Positions 8,852-17,934 of a stretch of DNA of 64,000 nt are shown here, one piece after another (position 1 is the first letter of the stretch; every line of letters begins with the position of its first letter). The translations under genes and the position numbers were made by a program. The DNA is taken from the NCBI GenBank assembly GCA_036497945.1, contig DASXIN010000116.1, positions 4,445-68,444 on the forward strand, in the 5' to 3' direction. Below the pieces are notes generated by a model that was given only the letters and a program-made list of their open reading frames with translations, did no database searches and had not been told where the DNA came from. Origin of the DNA: RYN-230 sp036497945 (lineage in GTDB: Bacteria > Actinomycetota > Actinomycetes > Streptosporangiales > Streptosporangiaceae).

Positions 8852-9766
8852 ATGACTGACCGCACGCTCAGCTTCGGCATCAAGACCAGCCAGATGGGCA
8901 TCGGCTACCCGGAGATCTGCCGGATCTGGCGGGAGGCCGACCAGATCCCGGTGTTCGAGCACGCCTGGCTGTGGGACCACATGGTGCCGCTGCGCGGCGA
9001 CATCCGCGCCGCGGCCCTGGAAGCCTGGACGCTGCTGGCCGCGCTGGCCGCGCAGACCAGCCGGCTGCGGCTCGGCGTCCTGGTCACCAGCAACCGGCTC
9101 CGCTCCCCCACCCTGCTGGCCAAGATGGCCGCCACCGTGGACGTCATCGCCGGCGGCCGGCTCATCCTCGGCATCGGCGCGGGCGGCAGCGCGGTGCCTA
9201 TCGAGCACAACCCGGCGGTGCGCGAGTTCGCGGCCTACGGCGTGCCGCTGGTCCCGCCCGGCCAGGCGGTCCGCGACCTGGCTCAGTCGATGGACATCAT
9301 CAAGCGGATGTGGACCAGCGACGAGCCGTTCGACTTCACCGGGCCGACCATCCGGCTCACCGGCGCGGTATGCGAGCCCAAACCGGTGCAGCGCCCGCAC
9401 CCGCCGGTGATGATCGGCGGGCAGGGCGAGCGGTTGCTGCGCGTCGTGGCCGAGCACGCCGACATCTGGGCTTACCCAGGCCCGCCGGACGCCACGTTCC
9501 GGCAGCGCGAGCAGGTGCTCGGCGAGCACTGCGCGGCCATCGGCCGGGACCCGGCCGGGATCACCCGGTCCATGCAGCTGATCGTCCGGTGCGACGAGCC
9601 GGACGCGGTCCCGGCCGCCCGCGGCGCACTGCTCGACCGGATCGAGGCCGGCGTCAGCCACCTGGTCATCGCGGCGCTGCTCGGTGACCGCCCGGTGCAG
9701 TGGCTGGCCGACGAGCTCGTCTACCCGGTCCTGGCCGAAGCCGGCCAGCCGCTGCCCGCCGGCTAG
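8852..9766 (+). CDS. LLM-class flavin/F420-dependent oxidoreductase
   Basis: A 304-residue luciferase-like TIM-barrel protein. FEHAWLWDHMVPL near the start, TSRLRLGVLVTSNRLRSPTL, and the segment VIAGGRLILGIGAGGSAV are hallmarks of this class, whose actinobacterial members mostly use F420 and sometimes FMN. Such enzymes oxidise or reduce alcohols, sugars, imines or xenobiotics; the substrate is not evident. The ATG at 8852 has a good ribosome-binding site (ggagg at 8837-8841) and is preferred to the in-frame upstream start at 8804, which lies in the operator palindrome. It is divergent from, and probably controlled by, the MarR protein. Confidence 0.85.
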   Translation: MTDRTLSFGIKTSQMGIGYPEICRIWREADQIPVFEHAWLWDHMVPLRGDIRAAALEAWTLLAALAAQTSRLRLGVLVTSNRLRSPTLLAKMAATVDVIAGGRLILGIGAGGSAVPIEHNPAVREFAAYGVPLVPPGQAVRDLAQSMDIIKRMWTSDEPFDFTGPTIRLTGAVCEPKPVQRPHPPVMIGGQGERLLRVVAEHADIWAYPGPPDATFRQREQVLGEHCAAIGRDPAGITRSMQLIVRCDEPDAVPAARGALLDRIEAGVSHLVIAALLGDRPVQWLADELVYPVLAEAGQPLPAG

Positions 9767-9776
9767 CCCGCGCCGC

Positions 9777-10316
9777 TCAGGCCGCCACCGGCCGGTAGCT
9801 GAGGATGACGACACCTGTCCGCAGGGTCCTCGTCTCGACGAGCGTCAGCGTCGTTCCCTTCCCCTCCCGGAAGAGCACCGTTCCGTGGCCCACGAGGAGG
9901 GGGTGGATGGCGAACTGAAGCTCGTCCAGCAGGTTATGCGCGAGCAGGGTCTCGCCGAGCGGGCCGTGGCCGTACATCACCAGGTCCTGGCCGTCCTGCT
10001 GCTTGAGCTTGGCCACCTCAGCCGCGACATCGCCTCTGACGATGGTCGAGTTGACCCAGTCGGCTCTTTCCAGGGTTGACGAGAAGACGTACTTGCCGAT
10101 GCTGTTCATCCGGTCCGGGTAGGGGCCGCTGAGATTGGGCCAGGTCTGCGAGAAGATCTCGTAGGTGTGCTTGCCCATCAGCATGGCGTCGCTCGCCTTC
10201 AGCTGCTCGAGCGCTTTCTCCTGGGCCTCGCTATCGAAGTACTCCGAGGCCCAGGCGGCTGGTTCGCCGATGACGCCGTCGAGCGCCACGAGGGTGGATT
10301 CGATGAGTCTGCGCAT
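9777..10316 (-). CDS. Dihydrofolate reductase/RibD C-terminal-like protein
   Basis: A 179-residue protein with the DHFR/RibD fold: TLVALDGVIG near the N-terminus, LMGKHTYEIFSQTWP in the middle, and YGHGPLGETLLAHNLLDEL followed by HPLLVGHGTVLF near the end. In actinomycetes these stand-alone proteins are usually annotated as dihydrofolate reductase family and probably reduce a pterin- or flavin-like substrate with NADPH; true folate activity is not shown. It ends 11 bp from the convergent LLM gene and follows the SDR gene at 10399 by 82 bp on the same strand. Third-position GC looks less extreme than in the first 9 kb, judged by eye. Confidence 0.82.
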   Translation of the reverse strand: MRRLIESTLVALDGVIGEPAAWASEYFDSEAQEKALEQLKASDAMLMGKHTYEIFSQTWPNLSGPYPDRMNSIGKYVFSSTLERADWVNSTIVRGDVAAEVAKLKQQDGQDLVMYGHGPLGETLLAHNLLDELQFAIHPLLVGHGTVLFREGKGTTLTLVETRTLRTGVVILSYRPVAA

Positions 10317-10398
10317 GACTGCCTCCAGTAGTCATTGCCTGGTTCGCCCGCCGGCCAGGGATCGTCCCTGCTGATGTGGCGACGGGCGCAGCCAGTGG

Positions 10399-11136
10399 TC
10401 AGGCGGCGAGTCCGCCGTCGATGGTGATCGCGGTGCCCGTGACGTAGCGGCCACCGTCGCCAGCCAGGTAGGCGACCAGGGCGGCGATGTCTTCGGCGCG
10501 GCCGTAGTGACCGAGGCTCGTGACGCTGCGCAGGAAGTCACCAGCTGGACCGTTCTCTGGGTTCATGTCGGTGTCGATCGGGCCGGCCTGGATGAGAGTC
10601 GCCCTGATGCCCCGCGAGCCGAGGTCACGGGCCAGGCCTTTGGTGAGCCCGCCGAGCGCGGATTTGGACATCGAATAGAGGGTGAGGGTAGGTCCGGGGA
10701 CGCGGTCAGCAAGAGCGGAGCCGATGTTGATGATCCGGCCGCCGTCGCTCATGTAGCGGGCGGCCTGCTGGGAGGCGAGGAAGACTGCTTTGACGTCGAT
10801 GGCGAGGATGCGGTCGAGGTCCTCCATCGTCGTGTCCTCCAGCGGCCCGCCGGTGAAGATGCCGGCGTTGTTGACCAGGATGTCGAGGCGTCCCAGTTGC
10901 TGCACGGTTTGCTTGACCGCGTCGGCAGCGGCGCCGGGATCAGCGTGGTCGGCCCGGATGATTACTGCGCGGCCTCCTTTGTCTTCGATCTGCTGGGCGA
11001 CGGCCCGCGCCTTGTCAGCGGCACTCGCATAGGTGAGCGCAACATCCGCCCCGTCCTGGGCCAGCCGCTGGGCGATCGCCGCCCCGATTCCGCGGCTGCC
11101 GCCAGTCACCAGCGCCACCTTGCCTGCAAGCTCCAT
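10399..11136 (-). CDS. SDR-family 3-oxoacyl-ACP reductase-like protein
   Basis: A 245-residue classical SDR. TGGSRGIG is at residues 11-18, NNAG at 89-92, Ser140, and Tyr154/Lys158 (YSMSK) are the catalytic residues. The segment GRYVTGTAITIDGG near the C-terminus is typical of FabG-like enzymes. Two consecutive ATG codons at 11139 and 11136 follow the sequence gaggag; the second has the better spacing. The divergent region to the DGPF gene carries a 12-bp inverted repeat that could be an operator. The role is unknown; many such genes are stand-alone ketoreductases. Confidence 0.88.
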   Translation of the reverse strand: MELAGKVALVTGGSRGIGAAIAQRLAQDGADVALTYASAADKARAVAQQIEDKGGRAVIIRADHADPGAAADAVKQTVQQLGRLDILVNNAGIFTGGPLEDTTMEDLDRILAIDVKAVFLASQQAARYMSDGGRIINIGSALADRVPGPTLTLYSMSKSALGGLTKGLARDLGSRGIRATLIQAGPIDTDMNPENGPAGDFLRSVTSLGHYGRAEDIAALVAYLAGDGGRYVTGTAITIDGGLAA

Positions 11137-11245
11137 CATCTGCTCCTCTTTGGCTTGTGTCGGAACTGCCGGGTTCCGCACGATCCGGCTGTCGAACACG
11201 TTCGCCGTGCCCGGCGGCCCTCATCTAGACCGACGGAGCGCCCTG

Positions 11246-11285
11246 GCGATTTGGACAACGGCCGCTCGGGATATGTCCAAATCGC
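11246..11285. promoter_or_regulatory. 12-bp inverted repeat in divergent promoter region
   Basis: Arms GCGATTTGGACA (11246-11257) and TGTCCAAATCGC (11274-11285) are a perfect inverted repeat separated by 16 bp, between the SDR gene (minus) and the DGPF/ECF42 pair (plus). The arm spacing suits a protein binding two half-sites or two dimers. No transcription factor gene lies next to it. Confidence 0.6.
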
Positions 11286-11351
11286 GAGAGGTGCTGCGTC
11301 GTAGTGGTAAGAGCCGCGTCTGGTGCGGCGAGGGCGAGTGAGGAGGCGCTT

Positions 11352-11717
11352 ATGTCGCAGTACATGCTGCTGCTCTACTCCACCGATCCCACCCTGGAGG
11401 AACGCGAGGAAAGATGGACGGAGATGCCCCTCTGGAGGGAGGTGACCGAAAGCCTTCGCGAAAGCGGGCTGCTGGTCTCGAACGGCGCCCTGAACCGGGT
11501 CGACACGGCCACGACGCTGCGCGTGCGCGACGGCGAGGTCGAGCTGACCGATGGGCCGTTCGCCGTCACCAAGGAGGTGCTGGCTGGCTACTACGTGCTC
11601 GAGTGCGCCGACCTCGACGAGGCGCTCAAGCATGCCGCACGCCTGCCCTCGGCGCGTTATGGGTCGGTCGAGGTGCGGCCGATCATCAGTCTCAGTGGCG
11701 ATACCGACCCCCGATGA
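11352..11717 (+). CDS. DGPF/YCII-family protein, partner of an ECF42 sigma factor
   Basis: A 121-residue dimeric ferredoxin-fold protein of the YCII-related family. The defining tetrapeptide is present in ELTDGPFAVTKEVLAGYYVL at about residues 64-83, followed by the usual SARYGSVEVRPI close. Start ATG 11352 is preceded by gaggaggcg. It lies 48 bp before an ECF42-type sigma gene. DGPF proteins are regularly found next to ECF42 sigma factors and are thought to belong to their regulon or signalling unit. The biochemical role is unknown. Confidence 0.9.
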   Translation: MSQYMLLLYSTDPTLEEREERWTEMPLWREVTESLRESGLLVSNGALNRVDTATTLRVRDGEVELTDGPFAVTKEVLAGYYVLECADLDEALKHAARLPSARYGSVEVRPIISLSGDTDPR

Positions 11718-11765
11718 GGCGGCTCAAAAGCGGGCGTGAGCGGCCGCGGCGATCGGCGGTCTGGA

Positions 11766-13016
11766 ATGGATGACCGGGTCGCCGCGGCGATGACGCGGGC
11801 GTTTCGCGACGAGCGGGGGGCGGTCCTCGCGACGCTGATCCGGCGCGTCGGTGATTTCCAGCTGGCGGAAGATGCCGTGCAGGATGCGTTCGCGGATGCC
11901 GTCGCGGCGTGGCCGCGCGATGGCGTGCCGGCGAACCCGGGAGCCTGGATCACGGTCGCGGCGCGGCGGCGTGCGGTCGACCGCCTCCGCCGTGATCGTT
12001 CGCTGGCCGACCGCGCAGACCGTCTCGCCGAACTTATCCGCCTCGACCAGGAGGAGGGGCCGCCGATGAACGAGGACAGCGCGGTCGCCGACGATCAGCT
12101 GCGGCTGATTTTCACCTGCTGTCACCCGGCACTCGATCTCCACGCGCGGGTGGCGCTGACGCTGCGGACGCTGGGCGGTTTGACGACCGGGGAGATTGCC
12201 CGTGGGTTCCTGGTCAGCGAGCCGACGATGGGCAAGCGCATCGTCCGCGCGAAGCGGAAGATCGCCGACGCCCACATCCCCTATCGGATTCCCGCCGACG
12301 AGGAGCTTCCCGACCGTCTCAACGGCGTGCTGCGCGTCGTCTACTTGATCTTCAACGAGGGTTACTCGGCGACCGAGGGTGAGCGCCTGGTGCGTGGCGA
12401 GCTGTGCAGCCAGGCGATCCGTCTCGGGCGACTGCTGTGCGAACTGATGCCCGACGACGCTGAGGTGTGGGGGCTGCTGTCGCTGATGCTGCTGCATGAC
12501 GCCCGCCGCTCGGCACGCATCGACGCGCGCGGCGGATATGTGACGCTCGACGACCAGGACCGCTCGCTCTGGGATCAATCCCTCATCCGGCAGGGGCTGG
12601 AGGCGCTTGTCCGCGCGCTCCGGCTGCGCCGGCCGGGCCAGTACCAGCTGCAAGCCGCGATCACCGCCCTGCACATCCAGGCCTCCGACGCGGAGGCGAC
12701 CGATTGGCGGCAGATCGCCGACCTCTACGGCACGCTGGCCGGACTCAGCCCGTCGCCGGTTGTTGAGCTGAACCGCGCCACCGCGGTCGGCTTCGCCGAC
12801 GGGCCGGAGGCGGGGCTTGAGCTGCTCAGGCCCCTGCTCGGGGATCCGGCGCTGGAGCACTACCAGCCCCTGCACGCCGCTCACGCCGAGCTGCTGAGGC
12901 GCGCTGGCGACCTCGCCGGAGCCGCAGAGGCCTACGGGCAGGCGATTGCACTGAGCGCAAACGACGTCGAGCGCGCTGAGCTTGAGCGACGGCTCCGGAC
13001 GCTGCCCGCCGTCTGA
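11766..13016 (+). CDS. ECF42-type RNA polymerase sigma factor with TPR-like C-terminus
   Basis: A 416-residue sigma factor, far longer than ordinary ECFs. Region 2 spans about residues 5-75 (VLATLIRRVGDFQLAEDAVQ). Region 4 holds LRTLGGLTTGEIARGFLVSE. It is followed by a domain with RVVYLIFNEGYSAT and a helical, tetratricopeptide-like tail (VVELNRATAVGFADGPEAGL). This is the architecture of the ECF42 group, which lacks a classical anti-sigma and is thought to be controlled through its own C-terminal extension. ATG 11766 fits family N-termini; an in-frame GTG lies at 11736. It sits just after a DGPF gene, the expected partner. Confidence 0.9.
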   Translation: MDDRVAAAMTRAFRDERGAVLATLIRRVGDFQLAEDAVQDAFADAVAAWPRDGVPANPGAWITVAARRRAVDRLRRDRSLADRADRLAELIRLDQEEGPPMNEDSAVADDQLRLIFTCCHPALDLHARVALTLRTLGGLTTGEIARGFLVSEPTMGKRIVRAKRKIADAHIPYRIPADEELPDRLNGVLRVVYLIFNEGYSATEGERLVRGELCSQAIRLGRLLCELMPDDAEVWGLLSLMLLHDARRSARIDARGGYVTLDDQDRSLWDQSLIRQGLEALVRALRLRRPGQYQLQAAITALHIQASDAEATDWRQIADLYGTLAGLSPSPVVELNRATAVGFADGPEAGLELLRPLLGDPALEHYQPLHAAHAELLRRAGDLAGAAEAYGQAIALSANDVERAELERRLRTLPAV

Positions 13017-13058
13017 CCGCCGCCCAGGCCGGGGGTCTCGCTGCCGGACCGGGGCCTG

Positions 13059-14618
13059 TCAAATCGGGGTCTCCCCGGTAAGCACCGTGGCCGCCAGCTG
13101 GCGCAGCTCGACGCGGCGGATTTTCCCGGTCGCGGTCGTCGGGTACCCGCCGACGAACAGCACCTTGCGCGGGCGTTCATAAGAAGGGAGCCCGGCTCGG
13201 CAGAACTCGATCAGCTCGTCCTCGGCCACCGTCTGGTCTGCTTCGGTGATCACGTACGCCACGGGTTTCTCCAGGCCGTCGGTGTCGTTGGCCGACACGA
13301 CCACCGCCTGGGCCACCGCGGGATGGGCCAGCAGCCGGGCCTCCACCTCAGCCGGGGACACCCACATGCCGCTGACCTTGAGCATGTCGCTGGTCCGGCC
13401 CAGGCATACGTAGTAGCCGTCCGGGTCGCGCAGGTAGGTGTCGCCGGTGCGCAGCCACTCGCCCTGGAACACCTGGCGGGACGCGTCGTACCGGGACCAG
13501 TACCCGGTCGCGGCCGAGTCGCCGCGCACGTACAGCGTGCCCGGGGTGCCCGTCGGCACCGGCTGGCCCGCCTCGTCGAGCAGCTTCAGCTCGTAGCCGG
13601 GGACGGCCACCCCGGTGCTGCCGGGGCGGACCTCGCCGGGCCGGTTGGACAGGAAGATGTGCAGCATCTCGGTCATCCCGATGCCGTCCAGGATGTCCAC
13701 CCCGAAGTGGCCGGTCCACCGGGCGTACAGGCTGGCCGGCAGGGCCTCCCCGGCCGAGGCGGCCAGCCGGACGCCGCGCAGCGCGTCCCCGGGCAGCCCG
13801 GCGCGGAGCATGTTGGCGAAGAACGTCGGGCCGGCGAAGAACAGGCTGGCGCCGTGCTTCTGCGCCGCGTCCGCGATCACATCAGGCGTGGACCGGGCCG
13901 GCTCCAGCACGGCCGCGGCGCCCACCGAGAACGGGAACAGCACCGAGTTGCCCAGGCCGTAGGCGAAGAACGCCTTGGCCGTGGACAGGCACCGGTCGCG
14001 GCGGCGGATGCCGAGCACCTGCTGGCCGTAGGTCTCGCAGACCACCGGGATGGCCCCGTGCCGGTGCATGGCCGCCTTGGCCCGGCCGGTCGTCCCGGAG
14101 GTGTACAGCCAGAACGCGGGCGAGTCGGCGGTGGTCCGGTACACCGTGTCGTCGGCTGGCCCGGCGGCCAGTTCGCTGATCGCCTGCACCGGCACCGGGC
14201 TGTCCGGCACCGGGCCGTCGGCCAGGATTCCGGCCAGCTCGGGCGCATGGACGGCGGCCGCGGCCGCCGGGCCGGCGAACTCCGGGGTGACGGCCAGGAA
14301 CCGGGCCCGGGAATCGGCCAGCAGGTCGGCCACCCCGTCCGGGAGCAGCATGGTGGACACCGGGACCGGGATCGCGCCCATCCGCATGGCGGCCAGGTAG
14401 ATGGTGACGAACTGCGGCGAGTCCGCCATCAGCATCAGCAGCCGCTGCTCCGGCTGCAGGCCGAGCCCGCGCAGGCCGGCCGCGGTGCGGCAGACCTGGT
14501 CGTGCAGCTGGGCGTAGCTCAGCTCACCGGCCGCGCCGGTCAGCGCCGTCCGCGGCCCGTCACCCGCGGCGAGCCGCCGGTCGAGCAGGTACTCACTCGC
14601 GTTGAACAGCTGCGCCAT
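13059..14618 (-). CDS. bclA: Benzoate-CoA ligase
   Basis: A 519-residue acyl-adenylate-forming enzyme that activates benzoate to benzoyl-CoA with ATP, the entry step of the box pathway. Adenylation motifs are complete: YTSGTTGRAK at 172-181, GMTEM, EWLRTGDTYLRD, and Lys499 in PTTATGKIRR near the C-terminus. SAGEALPASLYARW and the loop FFAYGLGNSVLFPFSVGAA are typical of benzoate-CoA ligases. It is the last gene of boxC-boxB-bclA, 14 bp after boxB. Start ATG 14618 fits family N-termini; the longer frame runs into boxB. Activity toward related aromatic acids such as 2-aminobenzoate is possible. Confidence 0.88.
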   Translation of the reverse strand: MAQLFNASEYLLDRRLAAGDGPRTALTGAAGELSYAQLHDQVCRTAAGLRGLGLQPEQRLLMLMADSPQFVTIYLAAMRMGAIPVPVSTMLLPDGVADLLADSRARFLAVTPEFAGPAAAAAVHAPELAGILADGPVPDSPVPVQAISELAAGPADDTVYRTTADSPAFWLYTSGTTGRAKAAMHRHGAIPVVCETYGQQVLGIRRRDRCLSTAKAFFAYGLGNSVLFPFSVGAAAVLEPARSTPDVIADAAQKHGASLFFAGPTFFANMLRAGLPGDALRGVRLAASAGEALPASLYARWTGHFGVDILDGIGMTEMLHIFLSNRPGEVRPGSTGVAVPGYELKLLDEAGQPVPTGTPGTLYVRGDSAATGYWSRYDASRQVFQGEWLRTGDTYLRDPDGYYVCLGRTSDMLKVSGMWVSPAEVEARLLAHPAVAQAVVVSANDTDGLEKPVAYVITEADQTVAEDELIEFCRAGLPSYERPRKVLFVGGYPTTATGKIRRVELRQLAATVLTGETPI

Positions 14619-14632
14619 CGCTGCTGCCTTCC

Positions 14633-16066
14633 CTAGATGAGGTGCACGTAGTCGTAGTCGAATGGCTGGCCGTTGATCCCGTTGCGCGGCGGGGCGATCC
14701 AGGCGGCGATCTTGCCCCGCTCGTGCACCGGCTGCATGAGCGAGCGGACGTACGTCTTGTCCACGTCGGTGGGCAGCCACTGGCCCTCGCGCTGCGCCCA
14801 TTCCTCCACGCTGAGCAGCTCACCGTCCGGGCTGGCCTCGATGCCGGCGAACGCGCCGACCCGGCGGTTGAACGCGATGTGCGGCAGCTTGAGCCGGTGC
14901 GGCAGCCCGGCCGCGGCAAGGATCTTGTTCCACCGGTTCACCCCGCCCTGGCAGTCGGCGATGTACTCGCGGCGCAGGTCGGTGTTGAGCCCGACCAGCG
15001 CGGACACCTCGAGCTGGCCGATACTCGGCTGGCCGTCCCCGGCGTCGTCCAGCGCGTCCACCATGATCGAGTCGTCGGTCAGCTTGTGGTCGTCCTTGCG
15101 GCGGCCTTCCAGCCAGCGGCCCTTCAGCCCGGCCGTGTAGTAGTTGGCCACGTTGGTGGACGTCTCGCCGCCGAACAGGTCGAGCGACACCGAGTAGTGG
15201 AAGTTGAGGTACTTCTGGATCACTGGCAGCGGGATCGCGCCCAGCGCCCCCACCTCGTCGGTGTCGTTCTCCACCATTACCTGCGCGGTCCGCTCCACCA
15301 CCCGGTCCACCCCGGTGGTGCCCACCATCATGTGGTGCGCCTCCTCCTTGAGCATGAACTCGCAGGTGCGCGACAGCGGGTCGAACGCGGACTCCTTCAG
15401 CGTGCCGAGCTGATACTTGCCGTCCCGGTCGGTGAAGTAGGTGAACATGAAGAACGACAGCCAGTCCGGGGTTTCCTCGTTGAACGCGCCCAGGATGCGC
15501 GGCGACTCCAGGCTGCCCGAGTTGCGGTGCAGCAGTTCCTCGGCTTCTTCCCGGCCCTCCCGGCCGAAGTAGGCGTGCAGCAGGTAGACCATGGCCCACA
15601 GATGCCGGCCTTCCTCCACGTTGACCTGGAACAGGTTGCGCAGGTCGTACAGGCTGGGCGCGGTGGCGCCCAGGTTGCGCTGCTGTTCCACGCTGGCCGG
15701 CTCGGTGTCGCCCTGGATGACGATCAGCCGTTGCAGGTCGGCCCGGTACTCGCCGGGTATTTTCTGCCAGGCGGGCTCGCCCTTGTGCGCGCCGAAGCCG
15801 ATCTGCCGGCCGGGGTCCCGTTCGGCCAGGAAGATGCCCCAGCGGTAGTCCCGCATCGCCACGTGGCCGAAGTGCGCCCAGCCCTCGCGGCCCACGTCGA
15901 CCGCGGTGCGCAGGTAGACATCCTGGGTGGGCAGCGTGGGACCCATCGACTCCCACCAGTTGAGGAAGTTCGGCTGCCACGACTCCAGCGCGCGCTGCAG
16001 GCGGCGGTCCTCGCGCAGCTCGACGTTGTTGGGGATCTTCTCGGAGTAGTCAGATGCCGTGGTCAT
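14633..16066 (-). CDS. boxB: Benzoyl-CoA 2,3-epoxidase, oxygenase component BoxB
   Basis: A 477-residue class I di-iron monooxygenase that converts benzoyl-CoA and O2 to 2,3-epoxybenzoyl-CoA. Glu122, Glu152, His155 (EEGRH), Asp213, Glu242 and His245 (KEEAHH) fall at spacings that fit the six iron ligands described for characterised BoxB. The length matches the family. It lies 6 bp after boxC and 14 bp before bclA. The NADPH-dependent reductase BoxA, its electron donor, is not encoded in this window, so electrons must come from elsewhere in the genome or from an unrelated reductase. Confidence 0.93.
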   Translation of the reverse strand: MTTASDYSEKIPNNVELREDRRLQRALESWQPNFLNWWESMGPTLPTQDVYLRTAVDVGREGWAHFGHVAMRDYRWGIFLAERDPGRQIGFGAHKGEPAWQKIPGEYRADLQRLIVIQGDTEPASVEQQRNLGATAPSLYDLRNLFQVNVEEGRHLWAMVYLLHAYFGREGREEAEELLHRNSGSLESPRILGAFNEETPDWLSFFMFTYFTDRDGKYQLGTLKESAFDPLSRTCEFMLKEEAHHMMVGTTGVDRVVERTAQVMVENDTDEVGALGAIPLPVIQKYLNFHYSVSLDLFGGETSTNVANYYTAGLKGRWLEGRRKDDHKLTDDSIMVDALDDAGDGQPSIGQLEVSALVGLNTDLRREYIADCQGGVNRWNKILAAAGLPHRLKLPHIAFNRRVGAFAGIEASPDGELLSVEEWAQREGQWLPTDVDKTYVRSLMQPVHERGKIAAWIAPPRNGINGQPFDYDYVHLI

Positions 16067-16072
16067 GGCAGG

Positions 16073-17752
16073 TCAGACTCGCTTTCGGTCGAAGTCGGCG
16101 CGCTGCCCGGTGCCGTACCTGCGCAGCGCCCCGTCGGGACCCGAGGCGTTCGGGCGGTAGAAGATCCAGTTCTGCCAGGCGGTCAGCCGGCCGAAGATCT
16201 TGGTTTCCAGCGTTTCCGGGCCGGCGAACCGGTAGTTCGCTTCCAGGCCGGTCAGCGCGTCCGGGCTGAAGCTGGCCCGCTCCTCGACCGCGATCCGGAC
16301 CTCCTCGTCCCAGTCGATGTCGTCGGGGGCGAACGTGACCAGGCCGAGCCGCTCGGCGTCGTCCGCGTCGAGTGCGTCCCCGGTCCGCTTCTCGGCCGCG
16401 GCCAGCGCGTCCGGGTCGCCCAGGAACCGGGTCTGCAGCCGGGTTAGGCCGTTGCCCATGGGCAGCGGGCCCAGGTTGGCCGGCCCGACCGTGATGGCGG
16501 CGGGCCCGGCATCCGGGTCAATCTCCTCGAACACGCCGGCCAGCATGTACGACCGGTCCGCGGCCAGCGCCAGCTCGAGCAGCGAGCCGGCGAAGCAGCT
16601 ACCCGGCTCGATCAGCGCGAGCAGGCTGCGGCTGGTCACGTCCAGCCGCTTGAGCGTCCGCTTGAGGTAGAGCAGGATCTCGCTGGCCAGCCAGTCGTCG
16701 CGGTGGTCCAGCAGCAGCCGGTCGTGTTCCAGCACCTGGTCGCCGTCGCTCTCGGTGCGCAGCACCCAGGTGCCCAGCTCCAGCTCGTTGCTGCGCAGGT
16801 CCAGGATCAGGTCATCGAGCTCGCGGGTCATGGCCAGGGTCCAGAACCCGGCGCCCTGCTCGTGTACGGCGCCGATGCCGCCGGGCGCTGCGCCGTCCGG
16901 CCCGCGGACGGTGATCTCGGCTACGCCGCGGTCCCGGTCCAGCCGGGCCGTCACATAGGTGTAGCGGACCTCCTGGCCGGTGCGGGTCTTGGCCAGCGGG
17001 GTCAGCTCGATTCCGGTCACGCCGGCCGGCCGGGCCGACCGGGCGGCCAGTTCCTGGGCCCGCTGGGCGACGATGTCGGCCCACTGCCCGCGCGGCACCG
17101 CCTCGTCCACCAGCCGCCACGCGACGGCCTTCTTGCCGCCCACGCCTTCTGCCCTGGTGGCGAAGTAGTCGGCCAGGTCCCGGCGGACGTGCCGCTTGTC
17201 GGTGACCCGGGTCAGCCCGCCTGTGCCGGGCAGCACGCCGAGCAACGGCAGCTCGGGCAGCGACACGGCGGACGACCGGTCGTCCACCAGCATGATGTGC
17301 TCGCAGGCTAGGGCCAGCTCGTAGCCGCCGCCGGACGCGGTCCCGTTCAGCGCGGCCAGGTAGGTCTGCCCGGAACTGGCCGTGGCGTCCTCGATCCCGT
17401 TCCGGGTCTCGTTGGTGAACTTGCAGAAGTTCACCTTCCACGGGTGCGGCGCGGCGGCCAGCATCCGGATGTTTGCCCCGGCGCTGAACACCTTGTCCTT
17501 GCCGCTGGTCAGCACCACGGCCCGGACCTCCGGGTGCTCGAAGCGGAGCCGCTGCACCGCGTCGTACAGCTCGATGTCCACGCCGAGGTCGTAGGAGTTC
17601 AGCTTCAGCTCGTAGCCGGGGGCCAGGCCGCCCTGCTCGGCCACGTCCATGGTGAGCGTGGCGACCGGCCCGGCGCAGCTCAGCCGCCAGTGCCGGTACT
17701 GGGCAGGCTCGGTGCGGAAGTCCACCTGGGGCAGCGGCGTCTCACTGGTCAT
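16073..17752 (-). CDS. boxC: 2,3-epoxybenzoyl-CoA dihydrolase (BoxC)
   Basis: A 559-residue enoyl-CoA hydratase/crotonase-type enzyme of the double-crotonase BoxC family. It hydrolyses and opens the ring of 2,3-epoxybenzoyl-CoA to 3,4-dehydroadipyl-CoA semialdehyde and formate. The first crotonase module has VFSAGANIRML and NGTASGGGYELALACEHIML; the second has IEPGSCFAGSLLELALAADR. The C-terminus WQNWIFYRPNASGPDGALRR is highly characteristic. It is the first gene of the operon, with gaccggaggg as ribosome-binding site. Its own promoter-like sequence is at 17793-17820, and an ISL3 element has inserted farther upstream. Confidence 0.93.
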   Translation of the reverse strand: MTSETPLPQVDFRTEPAQYRHWRLSCAGPVATLTMDVAEQGGLAPGYELKLNSYDLGVDIELYDAVQRLRFEHPEVRAVVLTSGKDKVFSAGANIRMLAAAPHPWKVNFCKFTNETRNGIEDATASSGQTYLAALNGTASGGGYELALACEHIMLVDDRSSAVSLPELPLLGVLPGTGGLTRVTDKRHVRRDLADYFATRAEGVGGKKAVAWRLVDEAVPRGQWADIVAQRAQELAARSARPAGVTGIELTPLAKTRTGQEVRYTYVTARLDRDRGVAEITVRGPDGAAPGGIGAVHEQGAGFWTLAMTRELDDLILDLRSNELELGTWVLRTESDGDQVLEHDRLLLDHRDDWLASEILLYLKRTLKRLDVTSRSLLALIEPGSCFAGSLLELALAADRSYMLAGVFEEIDPDAGPAAITVGPANLGPLPMGNGLTRLQTRFLGDPDALAAAEKRTGDALDADDAERLGLVTFAPDDIDWDEEVRIAVEERASFSPDALTGLEANYRFAGPETLETKIFGRLTAWQNWIFYRPNASGPDGALRRYGTGQRADFDRKRV

Positions 17753-17792
17753 GACGATCAGCCCTCCGGTCCAGGGTACGCACTACGCCCAT

Positions 17793-17820
17793 GTTCTACG
17801 TTCGCTGATAATTGCGTCAA
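17793..17820 (-). promoter_or_regulatory. Putative box operon promoter
   Basis: On the minus strand TTGACG (17820-17815) and TAGAAC (17798-17793) are separated by 16 bp, about 40 bp upstream of the boxC start. The spacer CAATTATCAGCGAACG is unusually AT-rich for this window. The ISL3 element begins 115 bp farther upstream, so this promoter would be intact. Confidence 0.45.
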
Positions 17821-17934
17821 GTATCCGTAGCACGTTCTGCGCACTCCCGGCCCCGATCGGCGACAAACGCTGACATGGCATGCGAGACGTGCGGTTGTGC
17901 GCCCGTTTTGCCCGGCCTGTCCGTACCGGATGCG

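Noticed and set aside
13017..13058. Weak hairpin between the ECF42 and bclA genes as a bidirectional terminator
   Set aside because: The arms CAGGCC and GGCCTG pair only at the ends with an interior mismatch-rich loop, so support is too weak.
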